A stretch of 25,318 nucleotides of DNA from JABDKJ01 sp039028335 (GCA_039028335.1 JBCCIF010000046.1:1-25318); one strand, 5' to 3'; positions 15,605 through 24,165 are shown, counted from the first letter of the stretch. Notes: generated by a model from the letters alone, not told the origin. A program made the numbers and translations.

Positions 15605-16296
15605 GTATTGGAGGGCTTGATCCTTCTGCCGGTGCTGGAATTTTATCGGATATCAAGACCTATTCATTTTGCGATGTTATGGGCTTAGCTGTCAGCACCT
15701 GTATTACCGTTCAAAATCATTCGGAACTCAATCAAATATATTGGTTAGACCTGGATCAAATTCTTGCTCAAATTCAACCATTGAGGGATTATCCTGTTAA
15801 GGCCGTGAAAATTTCAGTAATCAGGAATTGGAATAAACTTTTTGATATTGTAAGAGAAGTGAAGCGAATGTTTCCAAAAACGCCAGTAGTGCTTGATCCT
15901 GTTTTGATGGCCTCCAGTGGATTTGATATTTGTCCTATTCCAGAGATTGATCTTCGTGATAGGGTGCTTAATGAAATTGAAGTAATTACTCCGAACCACG
16001 AGGAATATTTAGCCTTAGATTTAAGCAGCATGAAGATTTTTTCATGTGATGTCTATCATAAATCTGCTTTTGAAGAATGGGGAGTTGATCTATTAATAAG
16101 GACAAATGGAGATCAACAAAAGTTTTATCCTGAAAAACAGGGATGTGAAAAACATGGATCAGGATGCGTGTTTTCGGCTTCTCTTGCAGCGTATTTGGCT
16201 AAAGGCGAAGAATTACTTGTAGCCTGTGCAATGGCAAAAAAGACTATTGAATCTTACTTAACGAGCACACAGAACTTAATTGGAACACTCAGATGA
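15577..16296 (+). CDS. thiD: Hydroxymethylpyrimidine (phosphate) kinase ThiD
   Basis: Phosphorylates HMP-phosphate to HMP-pyrophosphate for coupling by ThiE. A ribokinase-like fold is indicated by LSIGGLDPSAGAGILSDIKT (9-28), PVVLDPVLMASSG (103-115), VITPNHEEYLAL (136-147) and the anion-hole motif HGSGCVFSASLAAYLAKG (173-190). At 239 residues it is shorter than the usual 260-270; the missing length is mostly between the ITPN and GSGC motifs. The start is the ATG at 15577, giving a 28-base overlap with the upstream gene; no in-frame start between it and the conserved LSIGG strand would fit better. The 3' end overlaps thiE as ATGA. Confidence 0.93.
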   Translation: MRTGGPFVLSIGGLDPSAGAGILSDIKTYSFCDVMGLAVSTCITVQNHSELNQIYWLDLDQILAQIQPLRDYPVKAVKISVIRNWNKLFDIVREVKRMFPKTPVVLDPVLMASSGFDICPIPEIDLRDRVLNEIEVITPNHEEYLALDLSSMKIFSCDVYHKSAFEEWGVDLLIRTNGDQQKFYPEKQGCEKHGSGCVFSASLAAYLAKGEELLVACAMAKKTIESYLTSTQNLIGTLR

Positions 16297-16955
16297 TAGC
16301 TAATTTTCACTATGTAACCGGGAATAAAAGAGGTGAAGAATTATTGAAAGAGATTAAATCTTATTGCCGTTCTGGCGGGCAATGGGTTCAACTGAGAGTA
16401 AAGAACGAGAGCTTTCGAGTTGTATTGGAATTGGCGTTTCAAGCAAAGAGAATTACCACGCACTATAATGCTAGATTGATTATAAACGATTTTCCAGAAA
16501 TTGCAAGAGCAGTGAATTCATATGGAGTTCATTTAGGAAAGAACGATATGAGCCCAAAGGAAGCTCGCAGCTATTTGTTTGATCATCAAATAATTGGTAG
16601 CACTTGCAATACCATGGAAGATATTGTTGAAGTGAATAGCAAAGGATTAGTCGATTATGTCGGTCTGGGCCCTTTCAGATATACGGAGACAAAAGAAAAA
16701 TTGAGTCCGGTTTTAGGCATTGAAGGATTAAGATTAATTAAGGAAAAGTGTAATCTGCTTGGCGTAAACTTGCCTCTCGTTGTAATAGGAGGGGTCCAAC
16801 TAGAGGACTTTGAAGATATTTTCAATTGCGGTGTGCATGGTATAGCATGTTCCAGTTTGGTTGAGCAATATCAGGACAAAGAAGTCCTTCTAAATAAGGT
16901 AGATAGCATTTTACAGAATGAATTGGACTATGAAAAATTTGAAACTAGCGGATAA
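16293..16955 (+). CDS. thiE: Thiamine phosphate synthase ThiE
   Basis: Joins HMP-pyrophosphate and thiazole phosphate to give thiamine phosphate. Of the three ThiE-superfamily proteins here, only this one has the catalytic set: VQLRVK (32-37), LIINDFPEIA (62-71, with the Asn-Asp pair), GVHLGKND (78-85), IGSTCNT, YVGLGPFRYTETK and VVIGGV. Length is 220. Overlaps thiD by four bases and thiG by 26. Confidence 0.95.
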   Translation: MIANFHYVTGNKRGEELLKEIKSYCRSGGQWVQLRVKNESFRVVLELAFQAKRITTHYNARLIINDFPEIARAVNSYGVHLGKNDMSPKEARSYLFDHQIIGSTCNTMEDIVEVNSKGLVDYVGLGPFRYTETKEKLSPVLGIEGLRLIKEKCNLLGVNLPLVVIGGVQLEDFEDIFNCGVHGIACSSLVEQYQDKEVLLNKVDSILQNELDYEKFETSG

Positions 16956-17706
16956 GGAATTTTCATCCCGCCTTCTATTGGGGACCGGAAAATTTAGTTC
17001 TAATCAGTTGATGGGAGAGAGTATTTCTGCCTCTTCCTCTGAAATGGTTACGGTAGCCATGAAACGTATTGATATGAAAGACCGAGATGATGAAATGCTC
17101 AGTCATATTGATACAAAGACTGTTCAACTTCTTCCAAATACAAGTGGGGTGAGAAACGCAAAAGAAGCAATTTTCGCAGCACAAGTGGCAAGGGAGGCCT
17201 TAGAGACCAATTGGTTGAAATTAGAAATTCATCCGGACCCAAAGTACTTGATGCCCGATCCGATAGAGACATTATTGGCCGCTGAGGAATTGGTTAAGTT
17301 GGGATTTATTGTTCTTCCCTATATTCATGCTGATCCTGTTCTTTGCAAACGATTGGAGGAGGTGGGGACTGCAGCAGTAATGCCTTTAGGTTCTTGCATT
17401 GGTACTAATAAGGGGCTACGGACTTTAGAGTTTTTGAAAATTATAATTGATCAATCTGCTATTCCTGTAATTGTCGATGCCGGCATTGGTGCTCCTTCTG
17501 ATGCGTCATTGGCCATGGAAATTGGTGCAGATGCCGTATTAGTCAATACGGCAATAGCTGTAGCAGAAGATCCAGTTCTAATGGCAAGTGCATTCAAGTT
17601 AGGTGTTCAAGCGGGAAGGTCGGCTTTTGAAGCTCGACTAGCTCAAAAATTGGATCATGCCGAAGCAAGCAGTCCATTGACTTCTTTTCTCTACGAAAAT
17701 GTTTAA
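16930..17706 (+). CDS. thiG: Thiazole synthase ThiG
   Basis: Builds the thiazole phosphate ring from deoxyxylulose phosphate, dehydroglycine and ThiS-bound sulfur. The 258 residues are a TIM barrel with SRLLLGTGKF (13-22), QLLPNTSGVRNAKEA, Schiff-base lysine K97 in NWLKLEI, PDPIETLLAAE, AVMPLGSCIGTNKGL and VIVDAGIGAPSDASLAME. I prefer the ATG at 16930 (MKNLKLADKEF, as in relatives) over the in-frame ATG at 16918. It overlaps thiE by 26 bases and thiH by eight. Confidence 0.96.
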   Translation: MKNLKLADKEFSSRLLLGTGKFSSNQLMGESISASSSEMVTVAMKRIDMKDRDDEMLSHIDTKTVQLLPNTSGVRNAKEAIFAAQVAREALETNWLKLEIHPDPKYLMPDPIETLLAAEELVKLGFIVLPYIHADPVLCKRLEEVGTAAVMPLGSCIGTNKGLRTLEFLKIIIDQSAIPVIVDAGIGAPSDASLAMEIGADAVLVNTAIAVAEDPVLMASAFKLGVQAGRSAFEARLAQKLDHAEASSPLTSFLYENV

Positions 17707-18814
17707 ACAGATTTTTCAAGAATATAATTGGAAAGATGCCTTGGACAATATTTATTCCAAGGAAGCACAAGATGTAGTGAACGCTTTGCGAAAGGAAAAA
17801 CCGGATCTAAATGATTTTGCTGCTTTCATTTCTCCTGCTGCTGAGCCCTTTTTAGAGCAAATGGCACAGAAGAGTAAGGTTCTTACTGAAGAGCGGTTTG
17901 GAAAAACCATCTCTCTTTTTGCACCACTCTATTTGAGCAATGAATGCCAGAATATTTGTACTTATTGCGGATTTAGTTTGAATAATGATTTAAGGCGAAA
18001 GACACTTACAGATTCTGAGATAGAACAGGAATGTAAAGCGGTCAAGTCAATGGGCTTTGAACACATTCTTTTAGTGACGGGTGAAGCAAATAAGCGTGTG
18101 GGGATGCCTTACTTTTTAAATGCATTGAGTATCGTTAAAAGCTATTTTTCAAATGTATCTATGGAAGTTCAGCCTCTCGAGGTAGAAGATTACATTTCAC
18201 TTCAAAGAGCTGGTGTGCATAGTATTTTGGTTTATCAAGAAACCTATGACGAAAAAGCCTATGCTAATTATCATCCAAAAGGAAAAAAATCCAATTTTGA
18301 ATATCGCCTGGCTACACCAGACCGCATTGGTAAATCTGGTATGCATAAAATCGGCATTGGGGCATTATTGGGATTATCTGATTGGCGAACGGATAGCTTT
18401 TTTTCAGCTATGCATTTGAATTATTTAGAAAAGACATTTTGGCAATCTCGCTATGCAATATCTTTTCCGCGATTGAGACCGTTCTCAGGGGGTAAAGTAG
18501 ATTCAAAGGTCATGAGCGATAGAGACCTTGTCCAATTGATTTGTGCTTTCCGCTTGTTTAACCAGGAACTTGACATTTCTCTGTCTACGCGTGAATCTGA
18601 ACACTTTCGTAACCATGTAATTCATGTCGGTGTTACCACAATGAGCGCTGGTTCAAAAACTAATCCTGGCGGATATTCTGTAGAAACTAAATCTTTAGAA
18701 CAATTTGAAATAGACGATCAAAGAAGCCCTCAAGTCATTTCGCAAATGATACGAAGCAGAAGAAAAGAGGTAATTTGGAAGGATTGGGATCTAGCTTACG
18801 ATCAGGTCAATTAG
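17699..18814 (+). CDS. thiH: 2-iminoacetate synthase ThiH (tyrosine lyase)
   Basis: Radical-SAM enzyme that cleaves tyrosine to dehydroglycine for ThiG, the anaerobic-type route; aerobes of the Bacillus type use ThiO instead. 371 residues. Cluster motif CQNICTYC (C83, C87, C90), then GFEHILLVTGEA, MEVQPLEVEDY, YQETYDE, IGALLGLSDWR and TTMSAGSKTNPGGY. Last gene of the operon. Its 3' end overlaps the opposing gene by eight bases, and there is no terminator hairpin between them. Confidence 0.97.
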   Translation: MFKQIFQEYNWKDALDNIYSKEAQDVVNALRKEKPDLNDFAAFISPAAEPFLEQMAQKSKVLTEERFGKTISLFAPLYLSNECQNICTYCGFSLNNDLRRKTLTDSEIEQECKAVKSMGFEHILLVTGEANKRVGMPYFLNALSIVKSYFSNVSMEVQPLEVEDYISLQRAGVHSILVYQETYDEKAYANYHPKGKKSNFEYRLATPDRIGKSGMHKIGIGALLGLSDWRTDSFFSAMHLNYLEKTFWQSRYAISFPRLRPFSGGKVDSKVMSDRDLVQLICAFRLFNQELDISLSTRESEHFRNHVIHVGVTTMSAGSKTNPGGYSVETKSLEQFEIDDQRSPQVISQMIRSRRKEVIWKDWDLAYDQVN

Positions 18815-19463
18815 CGACCTTTCTTAAAACCACATTTTCCGGTTTGTTTAGATTTTCACAAGTCGTTTGAGCTTGAAGGAAAGTGGTGATTCTCTTTTCA
18901 CTGTTCCAAAATTCTCCGTTTAAGATGGCTTCGTGAAACCCAAAATTTTTCATCATTTCCAAATTTTCGATACAAATTCCTCCTAACCCAGCTACCTTTA
19001 ATCCAGTTTGTTCCAAGGATGAACTTATGGCGCGATTGCTGAATGCGGTTGCTTTAGGGTCGTCTGATACAGTATCAAAAACAGGATTTAGTATGACAAA
19101 ATCCCAATATTTTCTTTCAGTGATAAGGTCCGAAAGATTGTCGAATCCTCTTGAAAAAGACATTTTTCTTCCCAAAAGTTTACAACACATTTTGACCTTG
19201 TTCAAATAGCCACTTTTATCTAATTGTCTTGTAGAAAAGTGAACACCTTGAACATTGAACTTTGTCGCTAACATTTGGTGAGAATGTAAAACGATTCTAG
19301 AGTGGTATTCCTTAGGAATAGCCTTTAAAAAGTTCTTTAATTTTGACTTAGAGTAATGGTTCTTACGTAAATGAAAAGTTGTTAGTCCCTTTTCAAAGAG
19401 ATTAACAATAATCCCAATTTCTCCATCAACTCTCTTTTTTGATGATACTACGCTCAACTTCAT
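18807..19463 (-). CDS. Divergent ThiE/TenI-like protein
   Basis: A 218-residue TIM-barrel protein related to the TenI-like product of 14981-15604: both have H(I/L)RK at 31-34, EYHxxIVLH or the like near 52-60, GVH near 73-77 and NPVF or SPVF. It lacks the Gln-Leu-Arg-X-Lys and Ile-Asn-Asp motifs of thiamine phosphate synthase, and the histidine expected for a thiazole tautomerase is replaced in KMSFSRGFDN (100-109). Activity is therefore uncertain: it may be a specialised or non-thiamine member. It starts inside the GGGP synthase gene (38-base overlap), so it belongs to that operon, and it converges on thiH. Confidence 0.78.
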   Translation of the reverse strand: MKLSVVSSKKRVDGEIGIIVNLFEKGLTTFHLRKNHYSKSKLKNFLKAIPKEYHSRIVLHSHQMLATKFNVQGVHFSTRQLDKSGYLNKVKMCCKLLGRKMSFSRGFDNLSDLITERKYWDFVILNPVFDTVSDDPKATAFSNRAISSSLEQTGLKVAGLGGICIENLEMMKNFGFHEAILNGEFWNSEKRITTFLQAQTTCENLNKPENVVLRKVAN

Positions 19464-20226
19464 CTTGACGGTAATTAATAGTTACTTTGCCAAATTCCTC
19501 AATCAACCTTGGGTTATGTTCAAATATATTACCTACAACAACAATATCCGAGCCTGAAGTGAACAAGTTTTTAAGATCGATTGGATCTTTAACTCCACCT
19601 CCTGATACGATAGGTAATTCAATATGTTTCTTTAATGCCTTGATCATGTTTACGTCAACAGTGTTGCGCGCTCCACTTCCTGTATCCATGTAAATCATCT
19701 GCATTCCCAATTGTTCACCAGCGAGAGCAGTTGAAATTGCAATTTGATTTTTTCCACATGGGATAGGAATGGTCTGGCTGACATAAGAGACTGAAGTATT
19801 GGAATTTCCATCCACCAGCATATACCCAGTTGGAATAATTTCAAGGCCTGAATTCTTTAAATCCATTGCTGCTCGAACGTGCTGTCCTATCAGATATTCT
19901 GGATTTCGCCCTGAAATAAGCGATAAGAGTAAAATAGCATCGGCATGAGAACTTATTTGTGAATTGTCCCCAGGAAATAATACCACCGGAATAGTTGTAA
20001 ATTCTTTGATTTCTAAGATGAATTCGTCCAGTTGCTCATGCGCAACGAGACTACCTCCAACAAAAATGAAATCAATTTGGTTAATGTTACACAAATTGAT
20101 GACTTCAATACATTTCTTTGAATCACGGTATGCATCAGGATCCAACAGGACCGCAAGCATTTTTTCACCCTTTTCTTTTTTCTTTAATATGTGTTTGAGT
20201 ACCGTATTCAATTGAGATGAGCTCAC
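19426..20226 (-). CDS. Geranylgeranylglyceryl phosphate synthase-like (PcrB/GGGPS, group II)
   Basis: Transfers a polyprenyl chain to glycerol 1-phosphate, the first step of archaeal-type ether-lipid chemistry, also present in some Bacteroidota. The 266-residue TIM barrel shows LAVLLDPD (24-31), FVGGSLVAHEQ (55-65), VVLFPGDNSQ (81-90), LLSLISGRNPEYLIG (100-114), MIYMDTGSGA (177-186), VSGGGVKDP (207-215) and VVVGNIFE (229-236), the signatures of the archaeal/Bacteroidota group. The start is ambiguous: GTG at 20226 (directly after an in-frame stop), TTG at 20211 or ATG at 20160. The ATG would remove the N-terminal helix ahead of LAVLLDPD, so I prefer GTG. That gives a 62-base overlap with the upstream transferase gene. 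Product chain length is not predictable here. Confidence 0.9.
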   Translation of the reverse strand: MSSSQLNTVLKHILKKKEKGEKMLAVLLDPDAYRDSKKCIEVINLCNINQIDFIFVGGSLVAHEQLDEFILEIKEFTTIPVVLFPGDNSQISSHADAILLLSLISGRNPEYLIGQHVRAAMDLKNSGLEIIPTGYMLVDGNSNTSVSYVSQTIPIPCGKNQIAISTALAGEQLGMQMIYMDTGSGARNTVDVNMIKALKKHIELPIVSGGGVKDPIDLKNLFTSGSDIVVVGNIFEHNPRLIEEFGKVTINYRQDEVERSIIKKES

Positions 20227-20845
20227 TTAAATAGACCAAGTAATAATTATCAAAAGTACGATAAGTGAGTTGAAATATATCTGTGAAGTTTTCTCTTTTT
20301 CTAACAGCTTCAATGGTTCCTGATTTTTTGAAGACAAACGATTGTACTTCGGCCTCCTTGAAAGGCATTTCGGTAGTATAATATTTGAATAGTGCCTCTT
20401 TTGCAGACCAGAGTAAATGTAGGTAGTCAGATTTGGCTTCTTCTCCTATCCAAGATAATTCCCAATCAGATGCAAATTTAGACTGGATGCTTTCTATTTT
20501 ATCGCTGCTAAATTGAATGTCAATGCCCGTTTCATATTTTTGATTGCACGATAAGGCGACACGCTCTTCAGAATGGCTGATTGACAAATGAAAGTCACCG
20601 TGCTTCAAATAGGGAACGCCATTTTCAGTGTACAGTATTTGATCTCCTGTTTGTAAAATTTGACGAGCCAATTGCCGAACAGCCAACCATTGCATTTTGC
20701 CTTTTTCATGTTTAATAGAATCAAGTTCTATTTGCTCTTGCTTATTAAGGGATAATCCACTCTTGAGTTGGTCGATCTCTTCAGTTATTTTCCAGACAGC
20801 AACTTCTTGGTAATCACTTACTTCTATTTTAAAGTCAAGAGGCAC
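20165..20845 (-). CDS. 4'-phosphopantetheinyl transferase (Sfp-type)
   Basis: Activates acyl- or peptidyl-carrier proteins by adding phosphopantetheine from CoA. The 226 residues show the superfamily motifs FHLSISHSEERVAL (85-98), TGIDIQ (106-111, magnesium-binding Asp) and WSAKEALFKYY (136-146). The start is GTG at 20845: an in-frame stop lies ten codons upstream and no ATG or TTG lies between. It is the first gene of a three-gene minus-strand operon and is divergent from ahcY. It could be the housekeeping enzyme for fatty-acid ACP or serve a secondary pathway; no polyketide or peptide synthase genes are nearby. Confidence 0.92.
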   Translation of the reverse strand: MPLDFKIEVSDYQEVAVWKITEEIDQLKSGLSLNKQEQIELDSIKHEKGKMQWLAVRQLARQILQTGDQILYTENGVPYLKHGDFHLSISHSEERVALSCNQKYETGIDIQFSSDKIESIQSKFASDWELSWIGEEAKSDYLHLLWSAKEALFKYYTTEMPFKEAEVQSFVFKKSGTIEAVRKRENFTDIFQLTYRTFDNYYLVYLSELISIEYGTQTHIKEKRKG

Positions 20846-20930
20846 AGAATTCGATGAATTTGAAGAACCAAATTAAACATACTTTGTTAAACTATCGTAT
20901 CAAATCAAGCACGAAAAGAGCCAATTTGGC

Positions 20931-20938
20931 TATCTTTG
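20931..20938 (+). promoter_or_regulatory. Predicted -7 promoter element for ahcY
   Basis: TATCTTTG is a perfect TAnnTTTG element 16 bases before the ahcY ATG, which implies a leader of about 10 bases. A similar segment (CAAATTAA at 20869-20876, read TTAATTTG on the minus strand) may serve the divergent transferase gene but is weaker. Confidence 0.6.
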
Positions 20939-20954
20939 CCACGAAAATGAATAT

Positions 20955-22268
20955 ATGAGTACAGAAACGAAAATTATGCCCTACAAGGTGAAAGATATCA
21001 ACCTTGCCGAATGGGGAAGAAAAGAAATTGAATTGGCGGAAGCTGAAATGCCAGGCTTAATGTCATTAAGAAAAGAATTTGGCGAGAGCAAGCCTTTAAA
21101 AGGTGCTCGCATTGCGGGATGTCTTCACATGACTATTCAAACAGCAGTTTTGATTGAGACATTGGTAGAACTTGGGGCAGAAGTAACATGGTCATCTTGT
21201 AATATTTTCAGTACACAAGATCATGCAGCTGCCGCGATTGCCGCTAAAGGCATTCCTGTATATGCATGGAAAGGAATGACAGAAGAGGAGTTCGATTGGT
21301 GTATTGAACAGACTTTGTTTTTTGGTGGTGAGGATAAGCCATTGAACATGATTTTGGATGATGGTGGAGACCTTACTAATATGGTATTGGATAGATATCC
21401 CGAATTAGTGCCTGGTATAAAAGGATTGTCCGAGGAGACAACGACTGGAGTTCACAGATTGTATGACAGAGAAAAGGCTGGAACTTTACCTCTGCCAGCG
21501 ATTAATGTGAATGATTCCGTTACTAAATCAAAATTTGACAATAAGTACGGTTGCAAAGAGTCATGTGTAGATGCTATTCGAAGAGCTACAGATGTGATGA
21601 TGGCTGGTAAGGTTGCGGTCGTAGCTGGATATGGAGACGTTGGAAAAGGTTCTGCCCTTTCATTACAAGGTGCTGGAGCAAGAGTAATCGTTACTGAAAT
21701 TGATCCGATATGTGCTCTTCAAGCTGCTATGGATGGTTTCGAGGTAAAGAAAATGATTGATGCAGTTGAAGAAGTCGATATTGTGGTTACTGCAACTGGA
21801 AATAAAGATATTATAGATGGTCAACATTTTAAAAAGATGAAAGACAAGACCATCGTCTGTAATATTGGACATTTTGATAATGAAATCAATGTGGCTTGGT
21901 TGAATGAGAACTATGGTTCTTCAAAAGTTGAAATCAAGCCTCAAGTAGACAAGTATACGATTGATGGGACAGATATCATCTTGTTGGCAGAAGGCCGCTT
22001 GGTAAATTTGGGTTGCGCTACAGGCCACCCATCATTTGTGATGTCAAATTCATTTACGAATCAGACACTTGCACAAATAGAATTATGGCAAAACAGCGCA
22101 AATTATGAGAATAAGGTTTATACCTTGCCTAAGCATCTCGATGAGAAAGTTGCGCGATTGCACTTGGCTAAAATTGGCGTTGAATTAGAAGTGATGACAG
22201 AAGAGCAGAGCGACTATATCAGCATTCCTAAAGACGGTCCATATAAACCAGATACCTACCGCTATTAA
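20955..22268 (+). CDS. ahcY: Adenosylhomocysteinase
   Basis: Splits S-adenosylhomocysteine into adenosine and homocysteine, removing the inhibitor of methyltransferases. It is 437 residues, close to the shorter (about 430-residue) class. Motifs: AGCLHMTIQTAVLIETL (54-70), SCNIFSTQDHAAAA (81-94), LDDGGDLTNM (134-143), the NAD-binding loop AGYGDVGKGSA (224-234), CNIGHFDNEI, GHPSFVMSNSFTNQ and the C-terminal PYKPDTYRY with the conserved lysine and tyrosine. Single-gene unit with its own promoter and terminator. Confidence 0.98.
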   Translation: MSTETKIMPYKVKDINLAEWGRKEIELAEAEMPGLMSLRKEFGESKPLKGARIAGCLHMTIQTAVLIETLVELGAEVTWSSCNIFSTQDHAAAAIAAKGIPVYAWKGMTEEEFDWCIEQTLFFGGEDKPLNMILDDGGDLTNMVLDRYPELVPGIKGLSEETTTGVHRLYDREKAGTLPLPAINVNDSVTKSKFDNKYGCKESCVDAIRRATDVMMAGKVAVVAGYGDVGKGSALSLQGAGARVIVTEIDPICALQAAMDGFEVKKMIDAVEEVDIVVTATGNKDIIDGQHFKKMKDKTIVCNIGHFDNEINVAWLNENYGSSKVEIKPQVDKYTIDGTDIILLAEGRLVNLGCATGHPSFVMSNSFTNQTLAQIELWQNSANYENKVYTLPKHLDEKVARLHLAKIGVELEVMTEEQSDYISIPKDGPYKPDTYRY

Positions 22269-22287
22269 GCGAAAAACAATAAGAAAT

Positions 22288-22322
22288 AAAAAAGCCCAAT
22301 CCGAAAGGAGAGGGCTTTTTTT
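22288..22322. terminator. Bidirectional terminator between ahcY and sppA
   Basis: AAAAAAGCCC (22288-22297) pairs with GGGCTTTTTTT (22312-22322), with an inner TCC-GAAA-GGA hairpin. It lies 19 bases after the ahcY stop and 20 beyond the sppA stop, with A/T tracts on both sides, so it can end both convergent transcripts. Confidence 0.92.
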
Positions 22323-22342
22323 ATGCTATGTATATTTAAAAT

Positions 22343-24139
22343 TTACCTGATGTAAATATCGTAAGGAATTCGCATTTGAATACTTTTTGTATTCGCGACC
22401 TTTTTCAATTCTTTGATTTGCTGATAAAGCTCGAAATGTTCCGAACCTAGTTCTTGCTGTATTAATCCATTAACAGAAATATTTGAATTAGCCCCTAAGT
22501 CCTCCAACATTTTTTGAAAGGGATCTTCCATTTTTGGATAGGACTTTACTCGGTAATCCTCAAGACCTGCTTTTTCTGCCGCATATGCCATTGCTTTTTC
22601 GAGACCACCTATTTCATCGACCAATCCACGATCTTTAGCCTGAAGACCAGTCCATACTCGACCTTGACCCAATTCATCCGCAATTCTAAGGCTATCTAAC
22701 CCTCTTCCATTCGCAACCTTACCGACAAATGTCCCATAAACATTGTCTACCATATCTTGTAAAATTGCTTCTTCTTCAGGTTTGAATGGGCGAGTTCCAA
22801 AATAGAAATCAGCCATTTCGTTCGTTTTTACAGTATCTGTAGTAAGTCCTAATTTATCATTTAACATTTTCTGCGTATTGGGCACTAAGCCGAATACGCC
22901 AATGCTTCCTGTAATTGTATTTTCTGAAGCGAAAATTCTATCGGCCTCGCAAGATATATAATATCCACCTGAAGCAGCTAAGTCACCCATTGATACCACA
23001 AGAGGTTTAACTCCTTTGGTCAAAGACATTTCTCTAAGTATTACATCGCTCGCTAGGGCACTTCCTCCTGGGCTATTTACGCGTAAAACCACGGCTTTGA
23101 TTGAAGAATCGGCACGTGCCTTTCTAATTCCACGAGCAATTCTTTCAGATCCGATAGTCGCATCATCTCCTTCTCCACTTTCTATGCCACCGACAGCATA
23201 AACAACGGCTATTTTTTCACGTTTCATATAGCCTTTGGCTTTTTTTGATTTGCCAGAATACTCACCAAGATCGACCAATGGAATCTTATCGCCTTTTTCA
23301 AGACCTAGTCTTTCCCTCAACAAATCCATTACTTGATCTTCGTACCAAAGACCATCCACCATTTTCAGTTTCAAAGCGTTTTTTGGATCTGAAGCCAGCA
23401 TGCCATCAGCTATCCTATTCAATTCACTTTTAGAAATATTTCTGCTGCTAGCAATGTTCAATAACATGTCGTCCCAAATACCTCCCAAAAGAACTTCCAT
23501 TTGGTCCCTATTTGATTTACTCATCTTATCCAGAGTAAATGGTTCAACAGCACTTTTAAAGGAGTTGTTCTTTGGTCGTATTACCTGAAACTCTACACCG
23601 ATTTTTTCAAAGAAGCCTTTCATGAAAAGAATTTCTGATGCAAGCCCTTTGAATTCCATACCTCCCTCGGGATAAAGGAATAAGCTATCCGACACGGAAG
23701 CCATATAATAGGCTCCTTGAGACATGTTTTCTGAGAATGTATAAACCCACTTTCCGCTTTCTTCTTTGAATTCGTTTAACTTATCGCGAATTTCTTCGGC
23801 TGTGGTCATTCCTGTTGGTACGGAAACAATTTCCATATAAATGCCTTCAATATTTTCATCGGTCTTAGCACGTTCGATTTGACGTAGTATATTGTTAAGT
23901 CCGCTGCTCTGTTCTGAACCAAAGCCAGTGAAATCAAAATTCACATCATTTTCTGATTCTCTATCGACAATTGTCTCGTCAAATTCTAAGAAAAGGACAG
24001 AGCCATCCTTTACTTCATTTTCGTCTTCACTCATCCAAGAACCAATTCCTCCAAAAACGAATAGACAGAGGATGATCAGCCCAAAGAAAACGCTTATTCC
24101 TAGGCAGGATGCAAAAACAAACTTGAAAAATGATTTCAT
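22343..24139 (-). CDS. sppA: Signal peptide peptidase SppA, long (67K) form
   Basis: Membrane-anchored serine protease that degrades cleaved signal peptides. It is 598 residues with two tandem S49 domains, as in the E. coli type. An N-terminal membrane anchor lies at residues 8-33 (FVFASCLGISVFFGLIILCL). The catalytic lysine is K195 in the first domain (SFKSAVEPF) and the nucleophile is S390 in the second (SMGDLAASGGYYIS), the same split catalytic dyad as in E. coli. VLRVNSPGGSALASD and TGSIGVFGL are also conserved. It stands alone on the minus strand with a TACATTTG promoter upstream. Confidence 0.97.
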   Translation of the reverse strand: MKSFFKFVFASCLGISVFFGLIILCLFVFGGIGSWMSEDENEVKDGSVLFLEFDETIVDRESENDVNFDFTGFGSEQSSGLNNILRQIERAKTDENIEGIYMEIVSVPTGMTTAEEIRDKLNEFKEESGKWVYTFSENMSQGAYYMASVSDSLFLYPEGGMEFKGLASEILFMKGFFEKIGVEFQVIRPKNNSFKSAVEPFTLDKMSKSNRDQMEVLLGGIWDDMLLNIASSRNISKSELNRIADGMLASDPKNALKLKMVDGLWYEDQVMDLLRERLGLEKGDKIPLVDLGEYSGKSKKAKGYMKREKIAVVYAVGGIESGEGDDATIGSERIARGIRKARADSSIKAVVLRVNSPGGSALASDVILREMSLTKGVKPLVVSMGDLAASGGYYISCEADRIFASENTITGSIGVFGLVPNTQKMLNDKLGLTTDTVKTNEMADFYFGTRPFKPEEEAILQDMVDNVYGTFVGKVANGRGLDSLRIADELGQGRVWTGLQAKDRGLVDEIGGLEKAMAYAAEKAGLEDYRVKSYPKMEDPFQKMLEDLGANSNISVNGLIQQELGSEHFELYQQIKELKKVANTKSIQMRIPYDIYIR

Positions 24140-24165
24140 TGCAATTTAATTTGAATATTGTCGAT

